Below are positions 43,558 through 51,720 of a stretch of 64,000 nucleotides of DNA, one piece after another; position 1 is the stretch's first letter; each line of letters begins with the position of its first letter. A program made the position numbers and the translations under genes. The stretch covers positions 1,488,001-1,552,000 of the forward strand of contig NZ_FNSD01000001.1 in NCBI RefSeq assembly GCF_900105625.1. Reading direction: 5' to 3'. This stretch comes from Terriglobus roseus (lineage in GTDB: Bacteria; Acidobacteriota; Terriglobia; Terriglobales; Acidobacteriaceae). The notes under the pieces are model-generated. The model did no database searches. It was not told where the DNA came from and saw only the letters and a list, made by a program, of their open reading frames with translations.

Positions 43558-44148
43558 ATGTCCCGCAGGGAACCGCAGCAGGACCGCGCAACGCGGCGTC
43601 TGGAGCGATTTCTGGAGGTCGCCGAAGATCTATTTGCAGAGGTGGGATTTGAAGCCGCCACGATGACGGCGGTCGCGGAGCGCAGTGGCTCGTCCATCGG
43701 AGCGCTGTATAACTACTTTCCCGATAAAACAGCGCTTGCGAAGGCTTTGCTTGAGAAGTACCGCACCAAGATTCTGGCGTTGTGGACACCACTACTCGAA
43801 CGCATCGGCGAGTTGTCGCACCGTCAGTTTGCAGAACAGATGGTGGAGAGATTGATCGACGTGGTGACAGCCCACCCGGCGTACCTGCAACTGTCGACCT
43901 CGCCCATCAAGTTTCCTGGTGATCCAGCCGCGCGCCAAAGCCTTCGATCGACGATTGCGGACGCACTCCGCAGGAAGGCGCCGGCACTTTCAAAAGAAGA
44001 TGCGATGCTCTGCGCGAACGTACTGGTCCAGATGATCAAAGGTCTGAAGACGCTGTATACCGAGGCTGCCCCCAAAGACCAACCGCGCGTCGTAGCAGAG
44101 TTTCAGCAGCTTCTCGCGATGTATCTGAAGAACATCTCGGCCCGGTGA
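43558..44148 (+). CDS. TetR/AcrR-family transcriptional regulator
   Basis: 196 residues. N-terminal helix-turn-helix: AEDLFAEVGFEAATMTAVAE, RSGSSIGALYNYFPDKTAL, the diagnostic TetR pattern. The C-terminal ligand domain is unassigned. It is divergent from the isochorismatase-like/MFS operon and probably represses both that operon and itself. The ATG at 43558 (MSRREPQQDRATRRLERF) is preferred; ATG 43519 would add 13 residues and would overlap a candidate operator and -10 box. Confidence 0.88.
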   Translation: MSRREPQQDRATRRLERFLEVAEDLFAEVGFEAATMTAVAERSGSSIGALYNYFPDKTALAKALLEKYRTKILALWTPLLERIGELSHRQFAEQMVERLIDVVTAHPAYLQLSTSPIKFPGDPAARQSLRSTIADALRRKAPALSKEDAMLCANVLVQMIKGLKTLYTEAAPKDQPRVVAEFQQLLAMYLKNISAR

Positions 44149-44161
44149 TGGCAGCGTCTGC

Positions 44162-44506
44162 CTAGTGTGCGGAGGCGTGCGAGAACATCTGAATGACAAA
44201 GACTCCCGTGCAGATCAGCGCGATGCCGGCGATGGCGGGAGCATCCAGGTGTTCGCGATAGACGAACCAGCCAAGCAGCGAAATCAGCACGATCCCGACA
44301 CCGGACCAAATGGCGTAAACCACGCCAACAGGCAGTGTGCGCAGCGCAATCGTCATGCAGTAGAAGGCAATCGCATATCCCAGCACGACCGTCACGGTTG
44401 GCCATACTCGTGTAAAACCATGGGATGCCTTGAGTGCGGTGGTCGCGCTGGTCTCCGCGAGGATGGCCGTGGTGAGTGCGAGCAGACTGGCAGAGCGAGG
44501 CGTCAT
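44162..44506 (-). CDS. Small multidrug resistance (SMR) transporter, EmrE/SugE type
   Basis: 114 residues with four membrane helices. The essential membrane Glu is in LTTAILAETSATTALKAS, and WPTVTVVLGYAIAFYCM, LPVGVVYAIWSGVGIVLI and the final FVIQMF helix match EmrE throughout. It works as a dimer exchanging protons for lipophilic cations. The ATG at 44506 removes a non-conserved basic extension. It converges with tetR, the two stops being 14 bases apart. Confidence 0.93.
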   Translation of the reverse strand: MTPRSASLLALTTAILAETSATTALKASHGFTRVWPTVTVVLGYAIAFYCMTIALRTLPVGVVYAIWSGVGIVLISLLGWFVYREHLDAPAIAGIALICTGVFVIQMFSHASAH

Positions 44507-44595
44507 GCCCGCAGTGTACGGCGAACTCCGTCGCTTCTTTGGAGCGTGCAAAAGGTTATGCCCGTATAAGCTTTTTTGAGGCCTATGCTCCGGTC

Positions 44596-45174
44596 ATGGA
44601 AGACAGTCACTCGAAAGCGCCTGAGCGCCTTGATCACATTTTGAAACGTACTGACGAGCTGAAGTTTTCAATGGCGTCCGAGCCGCTCGCCGGCTGCCTG
44701 CTTCGGGCACTCGCGGCAAGCAAGCCCTCCGGACGATTCCTTGAGCTGGGTACAGGTACAGGTCTTTCGACAGCGTGGCTGCTCGATGGCATGGATGCAG
44801 AGGCCACGCTCATCAGCGTGGATTTGGATCCCTCGGTGCAGCAAGTTGCCGCCCAATGCCTGGGCAACGACCCGCGCTTATCGCTGGAGGTCGCCGACGG
44901 TATCGAGTTCTTGCAACGGCAACCTGCAGCATCCTTCGACTTCGTTTTCGCAGACGCCATGCCCGGGAAGTACGAAGGCGTGGAGCACGCATTGGCCGTG
45001 GTGAAACCAGGTGGCTTCTACGTCATCGACGACATGCTGGCACAGTCGAACTGGCCGGAAGGCCATGCCGCGAAGGTGTCACTCCTGATGGCCCTGCTTG
45101 CTGCCGACACACGCTTTCACATCGTTCCCATGGACTGGGCGAGCGGCATGGTGCTCGCCGTCCGCAAGTCCTGA
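44596..45174 (+). CDS. Class I SAM-dependent O-methyltransferase-like protein
   Basis: 192 residues. The SAM-binding motif FLELGTGTGLSTAWLLDG is followed by ISVDLDPSVQQVAAQCL, the acidic DFVFADAMPGKYEGVEHAL and VVKPGGFYVIDDML, the arrangement of catechol/caffeoyl-CoA O-methyltransferase-type enzymes, although the metal-binding set is shortened. The substrate cannot be deduced. The ATG at 44596 precedes MEDSHSKAPERLDHILKRTD; upstream codons are non-conserved. Confidence 0.82.
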   Translation: MEDSHSKAPERLDHILKRTDELKFSMASEPLAGCLLRALAASKPSGRFLELGTGTGLSTAWLLDGMDAEATLISVDLDPSVQQVAAQCLGNDPRLSLEVADGIEFLQRQPAASFDFVFADAMPGKYEGVEHALAVVKPGGFYVIDDMLAQSNWPEGHAAKVSLLMALLAADTRFHIVPMDWASGMVLAVRKS

Positions 45175-45178
45175 CGAC

Positions 45179-46063
45179 TCACTCCGTGATGCTGAAGGTG
45201 TAGAGCTTGCCGGCGTGTCCTATGCCAGCGCCGCCTGCGGACCAGGGGGCCAGCACGCCGTACTCACCTTTCGTAAGATCATGCGGCACGGTAAATCCGA
45301 AGATTCGATTGTTGATCTTCTTGATCGGAATCTCGAGCGCATCGCGGTCCGTGCCGGTTTCTGCGTGGAAGACATTACCAGTCTTGACGCGAAATTCACG
45401 GCGGTCGCTCTTGGGCCGTAGACGCAGGATCACGTACTCCACCGCATCGGTCTGGGGATTGGGTGAAAGGATCAATACCTCGGTGCCGGGCGAGATGCTC
45501 AGCTTCGACTTCGGACCGCTCACCACGCCGTTCTCATCCTTCTTCACGATGTTGTTCGTCACCAGGCTCTTGAGCGCGCCGCCGTCGCGATACCGCACCA
45601 GTTCCGGGCCCATCATCTCCCACTGTCCCTGCTTGTTCTTGAAGTAGACACCGGGATCGTCTGTGTTGGGCGAGAGGGGTGAAACCTCGACGCGCTGGAA
45701 TGTCGGGAAGTTACCGGGGCGCTGCTGCATGCCGCTGTTCCGTGCCAGCATGGCAGAGATAACAGCCTGCGATACACCTGCGCTCTTCAACGCGATCAAA
45801 TCGTCCGGAGCGGTCCGGTAGGTACCGGGCTGCATGCGGACGGCTGTCACGATGATGTTGTCGCCCAGGTCGGCCTTCGTCATTTTGATGATGGCATCGT
45901 TATCCAGCTGCTTCGTTTGCGCAGCCGTCTCTGTCGACGTATTCGGTTGCGCGCTCTTGCCTGCGAGCTGCGGCAGTGGCCCCTCGACAGCCCCCTGCGC
46001 ACGGGCGGCAGCGGGAACGGCAATTAGAACAGCGAGAGCGAGCAGATACGAAAATCGACGCAT
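45179..46063 (-). CDS. Exported conserved hypothetical protein
   Basis: 294 residues with a clear signal peptide (MRRFSYLLALAVLIAVPAAA, cleavage near ARAQGA). A short segment (LDNDAIIKMTKADLGDNIIV, SAGVSQAVISAMLAR) resembles a motif repeatedly seen in secreted acidobacterial proteins. The remainder is a beta-rich domain (EVLILSPNPQTDAVEYVILR, FGFTVPHDLTKGEYGVLAPW). Function unknown. It is monocistronic and divergent from the flavoprotein gene. Confidence 0.78.
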   Translation of the reverse strand: MRRFSYLLALAVLIAVPAAARAQGAVEGPLPQLAGKSAQPNTSTETAAQTKQLDNDAIIKMTKADLGDNIIVTAVRMQPGTYRTAPDDLIALKSAGVSQAVISAMLARNSGMQQRPGNFPTFQRVEVSPLSPNTDDPGVYFKNKQGQWEMMGPELVRYRDGGALKSLVTNNIVKKDENGVVSGPKSKLSISPGTEVLILSPNPQTDAVEYVILRLRPKSDRREFRVKTGNVFHAETGTDRDALEIPIKKINNRIFGFTVPHDLTKGEYGVLAPWSAGGAGIGHAGKLYTFSITE

Positions 46064-46210
46064 GAAAGTGGCTCCGGCAGATTTTTACACAGGTATAGAC
46101 GATGCAGATGTATCAGAGGCTACCTTCGCAGATATTTGTCTTCGGAGGGCTGCCACGCGTATACAGGTCTCGCGCGTACTGTGGTTTCGTACGTCCTGCT
46201 GGAGGTGACG

Positions 46211-47587
46211 ATGGACCGTCGCGAGCTCTTGAAATCCTCTGCCATTCTGATGGCAGCCGCCCCTCTTGCCCGTGCGGCAAACGTCTCACAGGACCATGCG
46301 AACGTCCTGGACGACCACGCAAACGTCCCGCGGACGAACTGGTCGAAAAACTTTCACTACAGCACCAGCCGCGTCTATGCACCGATTACGCCGGAGGAAG
46401 TCCCCGCCATCGTGCAGGCGAATGGCTATTTGAAGGGACTCGGTTCGCGTCATTGCTTTAACAACATCGCCGACAGCCAATACGCCCAGATCTCCATGCG
46501 TGAAGTGAAGGGTATCCAGATTGATGAGGAAGCGCGCACGGTCACCGTCGGCGCAGGCATCGCCTATGGCGAGTTGGCCCCGGTGCTCGATAAGGCGGGC
46601 TATGCGCTCGCCAATCTCGCATCGCTGCCACACATCTCCGTCGGCGGAACCATCGCAACGGGAACTCACGGCTCTGGTGTTGGCAACAAGAACCTGTCGT
46701 CTGCCACGCGTGCTGTTGAGATTGTGAAGGCGGACGGAAGTGTTCTCCAACTATCGCGCGACAAGGATGGCGAACGCTTCCAGTTGGCGGTCGTGCACCT
46801 CGGCGCGTTGGGTGTCTTGACACGAGTCACGCTGGACATCGTGCCTCGGTACGACATGTCGCAGGTGGTCTATCGCAACCTCTCGTTCGATCAGCTCGAA
46901 GACAATCTCGACACGATCCTTGGCTCTGGCTACAGCGTTAGCCTTTTCACCGATTGGCAGAAGAACCGCGTCAACCAGGTGTGGATCAAGGACAAGGTTG
47001 CGGCCGACGCGACACAACAGCCCCAGCCACCGATGTTCTACGGAGCAACGCTGCAGACCGCCAAGCTGCATCCCATCGACGACCATCCCGCAGATGCTTG
47101 CACAGAACAGATGGGCAGCGCAGGCCCCTGGTATCTCCGCCTGCCGCATTTCAAGATGGAGTTCACGCCGTCCAGCGGCGAAGAGTTGCAGACCGAATAC
47201 TTCGTCGCTCGCAAGGACGGCTACAAGGCCATCCGGGCAGTTGAGAAGCTGCGTGACAGGATCACGCCACACCTGTTCATCACGGAGATCCGAACCATCG
47301 CGTCGGATGATCTGCCCATGAGCATGGCGCATGGGCGCGACTCGATGGCGATCCACTTCACGTGGAAGCCGGAAGAGCCTGTCGTACGCAAGTTACTACC
47401 GGAGATTGAAGCGGTCCTGAAGCCATTTGGTGTGCGTCCGCACTGGGGCAAGATCTTCGAGCTCGATCCGAAGTACCTGCGACAGCAGTACGCTTCCCTG
47501 CCAAGATTCCGTGCGCTTGCTCAGGAGTTTGATCCAGGCGGCAAGTTCCGCAACGCCTACCTCGAGCGAAACATCTTCGGAGCTTGA
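46211..47587 (+). CDS. Exported FAD-dependent alditol/sugar-lactone oxidase family protein
   Basis: 458 residues of the VAO/PCMH flavoprotein family. The N-terminus MDRRELLKSSAILMAAAPLA is Tat-like (RRELLK). FAD-binding features are LKGLGSRHCFNNIAD, where the His is the position that carries covalent FAD in alditol oxidase, and LPHISVGGTIATGTHGSG. The C-terminal PHWGKIFELDPKYL plus FDPGGKFRN are typical of alditol and gulono/arabinono-lactone oxidases. The ATG at 46211 has GGAGGTGACG upstream. Substrate not determined. Confidence 0.88.
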   Translation: MDRRELLKSSAILMAAAPLARAANVSQDHANVLDDHANVPRTNWSKNFHYSTSRVYAPITPEEVPAIVQANGYLKGLGSRHCFNNIADSQYAQISMREVKGIQIDEEARTVTVGAGIAYGELAPVLDKAGYALANLASLPHISVGGTIATGTHGSGVGNKNLSSATRAVEIVKADGSVLQLSRDKDGERFQLAVVHLGALGVLTRVTLDIVPRYDMSQVVYRNLSFDQLEDNLDTILGSGYSVSLFTDWQKNRVNQVWIKDKVAADATQQPQPPMFYGATLQTAKLHPIDDHPADACTEQMGSAGPWYLRLPHFKMEFTPSSGEELQTEYFVARKDGYKAIRAVEKLRDRITPHLFITEIRTIASDDLPMSMAHGRDSMAIHFTWKPEEPVVRKLLPEIEAVLKPFGVRPHWGKIFELDPKYLRQQYASLPRFRALAQEFDPGGKFRNAYLERNIFGA

Positions 47588-47609
47588 GGCCGGACAGAAG
47601 CAGAACCGG

Positions 47610-47734
47610 GTGCCCCATTCTTTGCGCAGCAAAGGGTGGGGTATCGCGCGTTTAGTGCGACCTTTGTCTCAATGCTTCTTCGCGCAAACGAAGACCCCAC
47701 CCTTTCGCGATAAAGCCGCGAAAGAATGGGGCAC
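47610..47734. repeat. Inverted pair of 'gtgcccca' hairpin elements
   Basis: gtgccccattctttgcg (47610-47626) is inverted as cgcgaaagaatggggcac (47717-47734), and agggtggggt (47633-47642) is inverted as accccaccct (47694-47703). Each half can also fold by itself. About 50 bases containing gcgcgtttagtgcgac lie between. No ORF is supported in this spacer. Confidence 0.8.
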
Positions 47735-47765
47735 ACGACACGCTCTGAATCATCACCAGGTGCAC

Positions 47766-48866
47766 TTACCGCGGAGGAGCAGCAGGCGCAGCGCCCGCTG
47801 GTCTCGGCGCAGGAACGGCACCCGGCGGCAGCGTTCCGCCTTCGGACAGGATCTTCATGTTGTCCAGCATTTTGGTGAAGCGCGTGCGGCGGTTCTTGAG
47901 GTCGGCCTCCCGTGCGGCTTCATCTGCCAGCATGCTGTTGTCAAAGAACAGCGTGTAGTTCAACTGCGTGGTGGTCGCGGTCAACGGCCGCGCCTCCAGG
48001 GTCCCGTGGTACATGTTGTACGCCGGTCCCACACGAACGGGCTGCGTGTACGTGTAGCTGTACTGCGTCTTACCCACGAGAATCTCGTTCCCAATCGAGC
48101 GGACCGTTCCGAAATCGCCATCACCCGACAGGATGGTGCAGCCAGGAATTCCCCATTCGCCGATGTCGCAGTACTTGCCGACACGAGCCCACACCTTGTC
48201 GACCGGCGCGTTGACTTCGATCGTCATGGGGATCGATACGTAGTTTGGATTCGGAACCATCAACGGTGTATCAGCTGGCAGAGGAATGGCCACAACCGCA
48301 CCGGGTGCCAGCTTGCCGCCCTCGGCAAGTGTCTTCATGTTTGCCAGCCAGCCATTGAAGCGCTTGCGACGACTGGCGATCTCCGCAGCGCGGGCAGCAT
48401 TGTCGGCCAGCAGGCTGTCGTCGTACAGCATCGTGTAGAACAAACGCGTGGTGGTTGGCGTCAGCGCGCGTGCTTCCAGGGTGCCGTGGTACAGGTTGTA
48501 TTTCACCCCCTCGCGAACAGGCTGGGTGTAGGTGTAGCTGTACTGCGTCTTACCCACGAGAATCTCTCGAACAACCGAGCGAACAGTACCGAAGCCTCCG
48601 TCTCCCGAGAGGATCTTGCATTCCGGCAGGCCCCACTCCCCCAGGTCGCAATACTTGCCGACACGCGCCCAAACCTTATCGACAGGCGCGTTGACATCGA
48701 TCTGCAGAGGAATCGAGACGTAGTGCGGCATTGGAGTCTGCAGTGGAGCCGGGCCCGGCCGGGCTGCAACCGGCGCTCCGCCTACAGCCGGAGCCGCTTG
48801 TTGCGCTATGGCAGAAGAGGCCAGCAGGCATGCGCCGGCAAAGAGAGCAAGGGTAGCTTTCATCAT
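47766..48866 (-). CDS. Secreted protein of two tandem SRPBCC-like domains
   Basis: 366 residues: a signal peptide (to about residue 21, ASSAIAQQ), a Pro/Ala linker and two copies of a 160-residue unit (about 47-206 and 207-366). Each unit has YVSIP, VNAPVDKVWARVGKYCD, GEWG, ILSGDG, FGTVRS, EILVGKTQYSYTYTQPV and YHGTLEAR, the layout of a polyketide-cyclase/Bet v1-like ligand-binding domain. The repeat is exact in length (480 bases) with several identical DNA stretches, implying recent duplication. Ligand unknown. The ATG at 48866 has AGGATTCCAACG upstream. Confidence 0.82.
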   Translation of the reverse strand: MMKATLALFAGACLLASSAIAQQAAPAVGGAPVAARPGPAPLQTPMPHYVSIPLQIDVNAPVDKVWARVGKYCDLGEWGLPECKILSGDGGFGTVRSVVREILVGKTQYSYTYTQPVREGVKYNLYHGTLEARALTPTTTRLFYTMLYDDSLLADNAARAAEIASRRKRFNGWLANMKTLAEGGKLAPGAVVAIPLPADTPLMVPNPNYVSIPMTIEVNAPVDKVWARVGKYCDIGEWGIPGCTILSGDGDFGTVRSIGNEILVGKTQYSYTYTQPVRVGPAYNMYHGTLEARPLTATTTQLNYTLFFDNSMLADEAAREADLKNRRTRFTKMLDNMKILSEGGTLPPGAVPAPRPAGAAPAAPPR

Positions 48867-49118
48867 CGTTGGAATCCTGAGTGACTGCTTGAATTGCGGT
48901 ATCGGCATACTACTCCGCGCAGCGCGCAAAGTCGTTGCAATGCTCGCTGAGGCTCGGCATTAGTGCGCGTTCTCATGGAGCGATCCACAGGTGCGCCTGG
49001 CCTCCTGTACCCGCGCCCGATTTGTGCTAAAGTCAAAGACAGCGCTGCGCAACGTTGGCAGCGTTGTTTGCTGTCTGGTGTCTGTTTTGGGCCGGTGCCT
49101 GTAGGGGCTGGTAGGCGG

Positions 49119-49194
49119 GCTGGCGTAGCTCAGCTGGTAGAGCATCTGATTTGTAATCAGAGGGTCGGGGGTTCAAGTCCCTTCGCCAGCTCCA
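49119..49194 (+). tRNA. tRNA-Thr (TGT)
   Basis: Cloverleaf: acceptor GCTGGCG with CGCCAGC, D-arm GCTCAGCTGGTAGAGC, anticodon stem CTGAT/ATCAG around TTTGTAA (anticodon TGT) and T-arm with GTTCAAGTC. CCA is encoded (49192-49194). It is the first gene of the tRNA-tuf cluster. TAAAGT at 49028-49033 is a possible -10 upstream, without a convincing -35. Confidence 0.97.
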
Positions 49195-49224
49195 TCCGAT
49201 CACAGAAGCAGTTAGCAACGATGT

Positions 49225-49311
49225 GCACAGGTGGCCGAGTGGTTAATGGCAGCAGACTGTAAATCTGCCCGTTTATGACGTACGGAGGTTCGAATCCTCC
49301 CCTGTGCACCA
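49225..49311 (+). tRNA. tRNA-Tyr (GTA)
   Basis: Class II tRNA with a long variable arm (CCCGTTTATGACGTACGG). Acceptor GCACAGG with CCTGTGC, anticodon stem CAGAC.. around CTGTAAA (anticodon GTA), T-arm GGAGGTTCGAATCCTCC. CCA is encoded (49309-49311). It lies 30 bases after tRNA-Thr. Confidence 0.96.
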
Positions 49312-49375
49312 CAAATTTTGTGGGGCACTCGAATTCTGAGTGGGGCGCCTGAGGTTGGGCGCAGGTAGCAAGCCG

Positions 49376-49567
49376 ATGGATGGTCCGGGATCGCACCAGC
49401 GCATGGTTGTCGCCCTGCTGGTGATTGCAATCGCCGCCGTCGGTGTGTACTTCACAGTTGAGCCCGGGAAGTACCGGTCGCTGGCGTGGGTAGTGTTAGG
49501 TTTTTTCGCGTTTCGCGTCTGGATCGGTCGTATGCACCGGGAACGAGTGGAACGCGAGCAAAGCTGA
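49376..49567 (+). CDS. Small two-helix membrane protein inside the tRNA cluster
   Basis: 63 residues: two hydrophobic segments, MVVALLVIAIAAVGVYF and SLAWVVLGFFAFRVWI, joined by TVEPGKYR, with a basic tail (GRMHRERVEREQS). No family is recognised. Coding bias and the two helices favour a real gene, but the ribosome site (GCAGG) is weak and distant. It lies between tRNA-Tyr and tRNA-Thr(GGT), on the same strand. Confidence 0.6.
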   Translation: MDGPGSHQRMVVALLVIAIAAVGVYFTVEPGKYRSLAWVVLGFFAFRVWIGRMHRERVEREQS

Positions 49568-49640
49568 GGGTATCCTTAGCAGAGAAGCTGATGGAACAGA
49601 GTTCGGGCAATCGCGCCTGAGTCATGTTCCGGAAGCACAG

Positions 49641-49715
49641 GCTGATGTAGCTCAGTGGCAGAGCACTCCCTTGGTAAGGGAGAGGTCGAGGGTTCAAGCC
49701 CCTCCATCAGCTCCA
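49641..49715 (+). tRNA. tRNA-Thr (GGT)
   Basis: Acceptor GCTGATG with CATCAGC, D-arm GCTCAGTGGCAGAGC, anticodon stem CTCCC/GGGAG around TTGGTAA (anticodon GGT) and T-arm GAGGGTTCAAGCCCCTC. CCA is encoded (49713-49715). Confidence 0.97.
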
Positions 49716-49766
49716 GTTTTCAACCTTCGGTTGTCGGAGGGCGTGGCTGTAGCCAGCGCAAAGCGG

Positions 49767-49841
49767 GCGGGAGTAACTCAGTGGTAGAGTGACAGCCTTC
49801 CAAGCTGTTCGTCGCCGGTTCGATCCCGGTCTCCCGCTCCA
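49767..49841 (+). tRNA. tRNA-Gly (TCC)
   Basis: Acceptor GCGGGAG with CTCCCGC, D-arm ACTCAGTGGTAGAGT, anticodon stem ACAGC/GCTGT around CTTCCAA (anticodon TCC) and T-arm GCCGGTTCGATCCCGGT. CCA is encoded (49839-49841). Confidence 0.97.
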
Positions 49842-49875
49842 AAGATTTGGTTGTTTTGAGGTCGTAGAGCGAAGC

Positions 49876-50184
49876 ATGTACGAGCAGGCCACAATCGCGG
49901 TAGAGAATCAGAGCGGCTTCGGTGCCGTGAAGTCGGCAATCGACGACTCATTTTCCAATGGCAAGGTCTCGGAGTTCCTCAAGTCGCTGGAGCGCAGCAA
50001 GCTGCGCATCCGTCACTTTGAAGAAGTCGCTGCAGCCGGCAAGCTTGGACCGCAGATCTCCGAAGCGTACAAGTCGCTGGGCGACGGCGACCAGGGCATG
50101 ATCCGTGAGCACTACCTGTCTACGCTGGAGAAGGTTGATCCTGCGCTGCGACAGAAGTATCTGAAGGTCTACGCCTACTACTGA
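49876..50184 (+). CDS. Conserved hypothetical protein between tRNA-Gly and tuf
   Basis: 102 residues, all-helical and soluble: MYEQATIAVENQSGFGAVKS, FSNGKVSEFLKSLERSKLRI, YKSLGDGDQGMIREHYLSTL, ending QKYLKVYAYY. The family is not recognised. Strong coding bias and a clear stop support it. It lies 35 bases after tRNA-Gly and 131 bases before tuf, so it may share their transcript; no ribosome site better than AGAGCGAAG is visible. Confidence 0.78.
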   Translation: MYEQATIAVENQSGFGAVKSAIDDSFSNGKVSEFLKSLERSKLRIRHFEEVAAAGKLGPQISEAYKSLGDGDQGMIREHYLSTLEKVDPALRQKYLKVYAYY

Positions 50185-50315
50185 GGCTTCGGACCAATTC
50201 CCCCTGCAACACAAAAGTTTTCCTGGGCTTGGAGCCGCGCCGTGCGGCAGCCCGAACACGACCTTGAAACGCGAGCTTGCATTGGCAGCGGGCTCAAAAC
50301 ACCAGGAGAAACATC

Positions 50316-51503
50316 ATGGGTAAGGAAAAGTTCGACCGGTCCAAGCCGCACGTAAATGTGGGTACGATTGGTCACATCGATCACGGCAAGACGACGCTGA
50401 CGGCAGCGATCACGAAGGTTTTGTCGAAGCACAACCCGAAGAACTCTTTCCGTTCGTTTGACACGATCGACAACGCACCGGAAGAGCGCGAGCGCGGTAT
50501 CACGATCGCGACGTCGCACGTTGAGTACGAGACGGCGAACCGTCACTATGCACACGTTGACTGCCCGGGCCACGCCGATTACATCAAGAACATGATCACG
50601 GGCGCAGCGCAGATGGACGGCGCGATTCTTGTGGTTGCAGCGACCGACGGCCCGATGCCCCAGACGAAGGAGCACGTTCTGCTCGCTCGCCAGGTTGGCG
50701 TGCCGTACATCGTTGTGTTCCTGAACAAGTGCGATGCCGTGGAAGACGCGGAACTGATCGACCTGGTCGAGATGGAAGTTCGCGAGCTGCTCAGCAAGTA
50801 CGACTTCCCTGGCGATGACGTTCCCGTCATCCGTGGTTCGGCACTGGGTGCACTGAACGGCGAAGCACAGTGGGAAGCGAAGATCGACGAGTTGATGCAG
50901 GCAGTCGATGACAACGTTCCCCAGCCCGACCGCCTGGTCGACCTGCCGTTCCTGATGCCGATCGAAGATATCTTCTCGATCTCGGGTCGTGGAACCGTTG
51001 TGACCGGCCGTATCGAGCGTGGCAAGATCAAGGTCGGCGAGCCGGCCCAGATCGTTGGCTTCCGCGACACGCAGAACACGACTGTCACCGGCGTGGAGAT
51101 GTTCAAGAAGCAGCTGGATGAGGGTCTCGCAGGCGACAACGCAGGTCTTCTGCTGCGCGGTACCGCGAAGGACGACGTGGAGCGCGGCATGGTTCTTGCC
51201 AAGCCGGGTTCGATCACGCCGCACACCACCTTCAAGGGCGAGATCTACGTCCTGAGCAAGGAAGAAGGCGGCCGTCACACCCCGTTCTTCGACGGCTACC
51301 GTCCGCAGTTCTACTTCCGCACCACCGACGTGACCGGATCGGCGAAGCTGCCGGCTGGTACCGAGATGGTGATGCCGGGCGACAACATCGCTCTGGAGAT
51401 CACGCTGCACACGCCCGTCGCCATGGAAAAGGGCCTTCGCTTCGCCATCCGCGAAGGCGGTCGTACCGTCGGTGCAGGCACCATCTCCGAAATCATCAAG
51501 TAA
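50316..51503 (+). CDS. tuf: Elongation factor Tu
   Basis: GTPase delivering aminoacyl-tRNA to the ribosome. 395 residues with all G motifs: GHIDHGKT (P-loop), [17 protein letters not shown] and the SAL motif (GSALGAL), then the two beta-barrel domains ending [12 protein letters not shown]. The ATG at 50316 has CAGGAGAAACATC upstream; the frame is open 13 codons further but those are not conserved. A 12-bp stem terminator follows. It belongs to the classic tRNA-tuf-tRNA-Trp-secE-nusG-rplK arrangement. Confidence 0.98.
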   Translation: MGKEKFDRSKPHVNVGTIGHIDHGKTTLTAAITKVLSKHNPKNSFRSFDTIDNAPEERERGITIATSHVEYETANRHYAHVDCPGHADYIKNMITGAAQMDGAILVVAATDGPMPQTKEHVLLARQVGVPYIVVFLNKCDAVEDAELIDLVEMEVRELLSKYDFPGDDVPVIRGSALGALNGEAQWEAKIDELMQAVDDNVPQPDRLVDLPFLMPIEDIFSISGRGTVVTGRIERGKIKVGEPAQIVGFRDTQNTTVTGVEMFKKQLDEGLAGDNAGLLLRGTAKDDVERGMVLAKPGSITPHTTFKGEIYVLSKEEGGRHTPFFDGYRPQFYFRTTDVTGSAKLPAGTEMVMPGDNIALEITLHTPVAMEKGLRFAIREGGRTVGAGTISEIIK

Positions 51504-51532
51504 GCACCGCGAAAACGATGCTTACGGGGTAG

Positions 51533-51552
51533 GCCCGGGCTTCAGCCCGGGC
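51533..51552. repeat. Short GC-rich hairpin after tuf
   Basis: gcccgggc, ttca, gcccgggc: a perfect 8-bp stem with a four-base loop of the 'gggctt cagccc' type seen at 2438 and in the larger clusters. It lies between the tuf stop and its terminator. Confidence 0.7.
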
Positions 51553-51582
51553 GCTGCCGATGAACTCGATAAGACAGAACAG

Positions 51583-51617
51583 AAGGGCCGCAGCGAAAGC
51601 TGCGGCCCTTTCGTTTT
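51583..51617 (+). terminator. Rho-independent terminator of tuf
   Basis: Perfect 12-bp stem aagggccgcagc/gctgcggccctt with a GAAA tetraloop, followed by tcgtttt. A strong intrinsic terminator, so the downstream padR gene needs its own promoter. Confidence 0.9.
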
Positions 51618-51659
51618 GGTAAGCCTTCCTGCATGATTCTCCACACATCCGCCAATCTT

Positions 51660-51708
51660 CTGTGGCATAACCACAGGAGCTATGGCATACTCATGTGGTT
51701 CAGCCACA
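51660..51708 (+). promoter_or_regulatory. Twin palindromes flanking a -10 box, probable PadR operator
   Basis: CTGTGGCATAACCACAG (51660-51676) and TGTGGTTCAGCCACA (51694-51708) are inverted repeats with the same arms TGTGG-N5-CCACA, both followed by GGAG. CATACT at 51686-51691 could be a -10 box between them. The ribosome site and ATG of padR follow within 13 bases, which suits autorepression. Confidence 0.6.
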
Positions 51709-51720
51709 GGAGTAAGGACG

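Noticed and set aside
47427-48884. 485-codon plus-strand open frame opposite the SRPBCC-like gene
   Set aside because: It shows the same 160-codon periodicity only because it is the complement of the duplicated domain, and it runs through the hairpin repeat.
49562-49576. 15-base match (agctgagggtatcct) to the tetR spacer at 43481-43495
   Set aside because: A 15-mer repeat within 64 kb on either strand is expected by chance; there is no other shared context.
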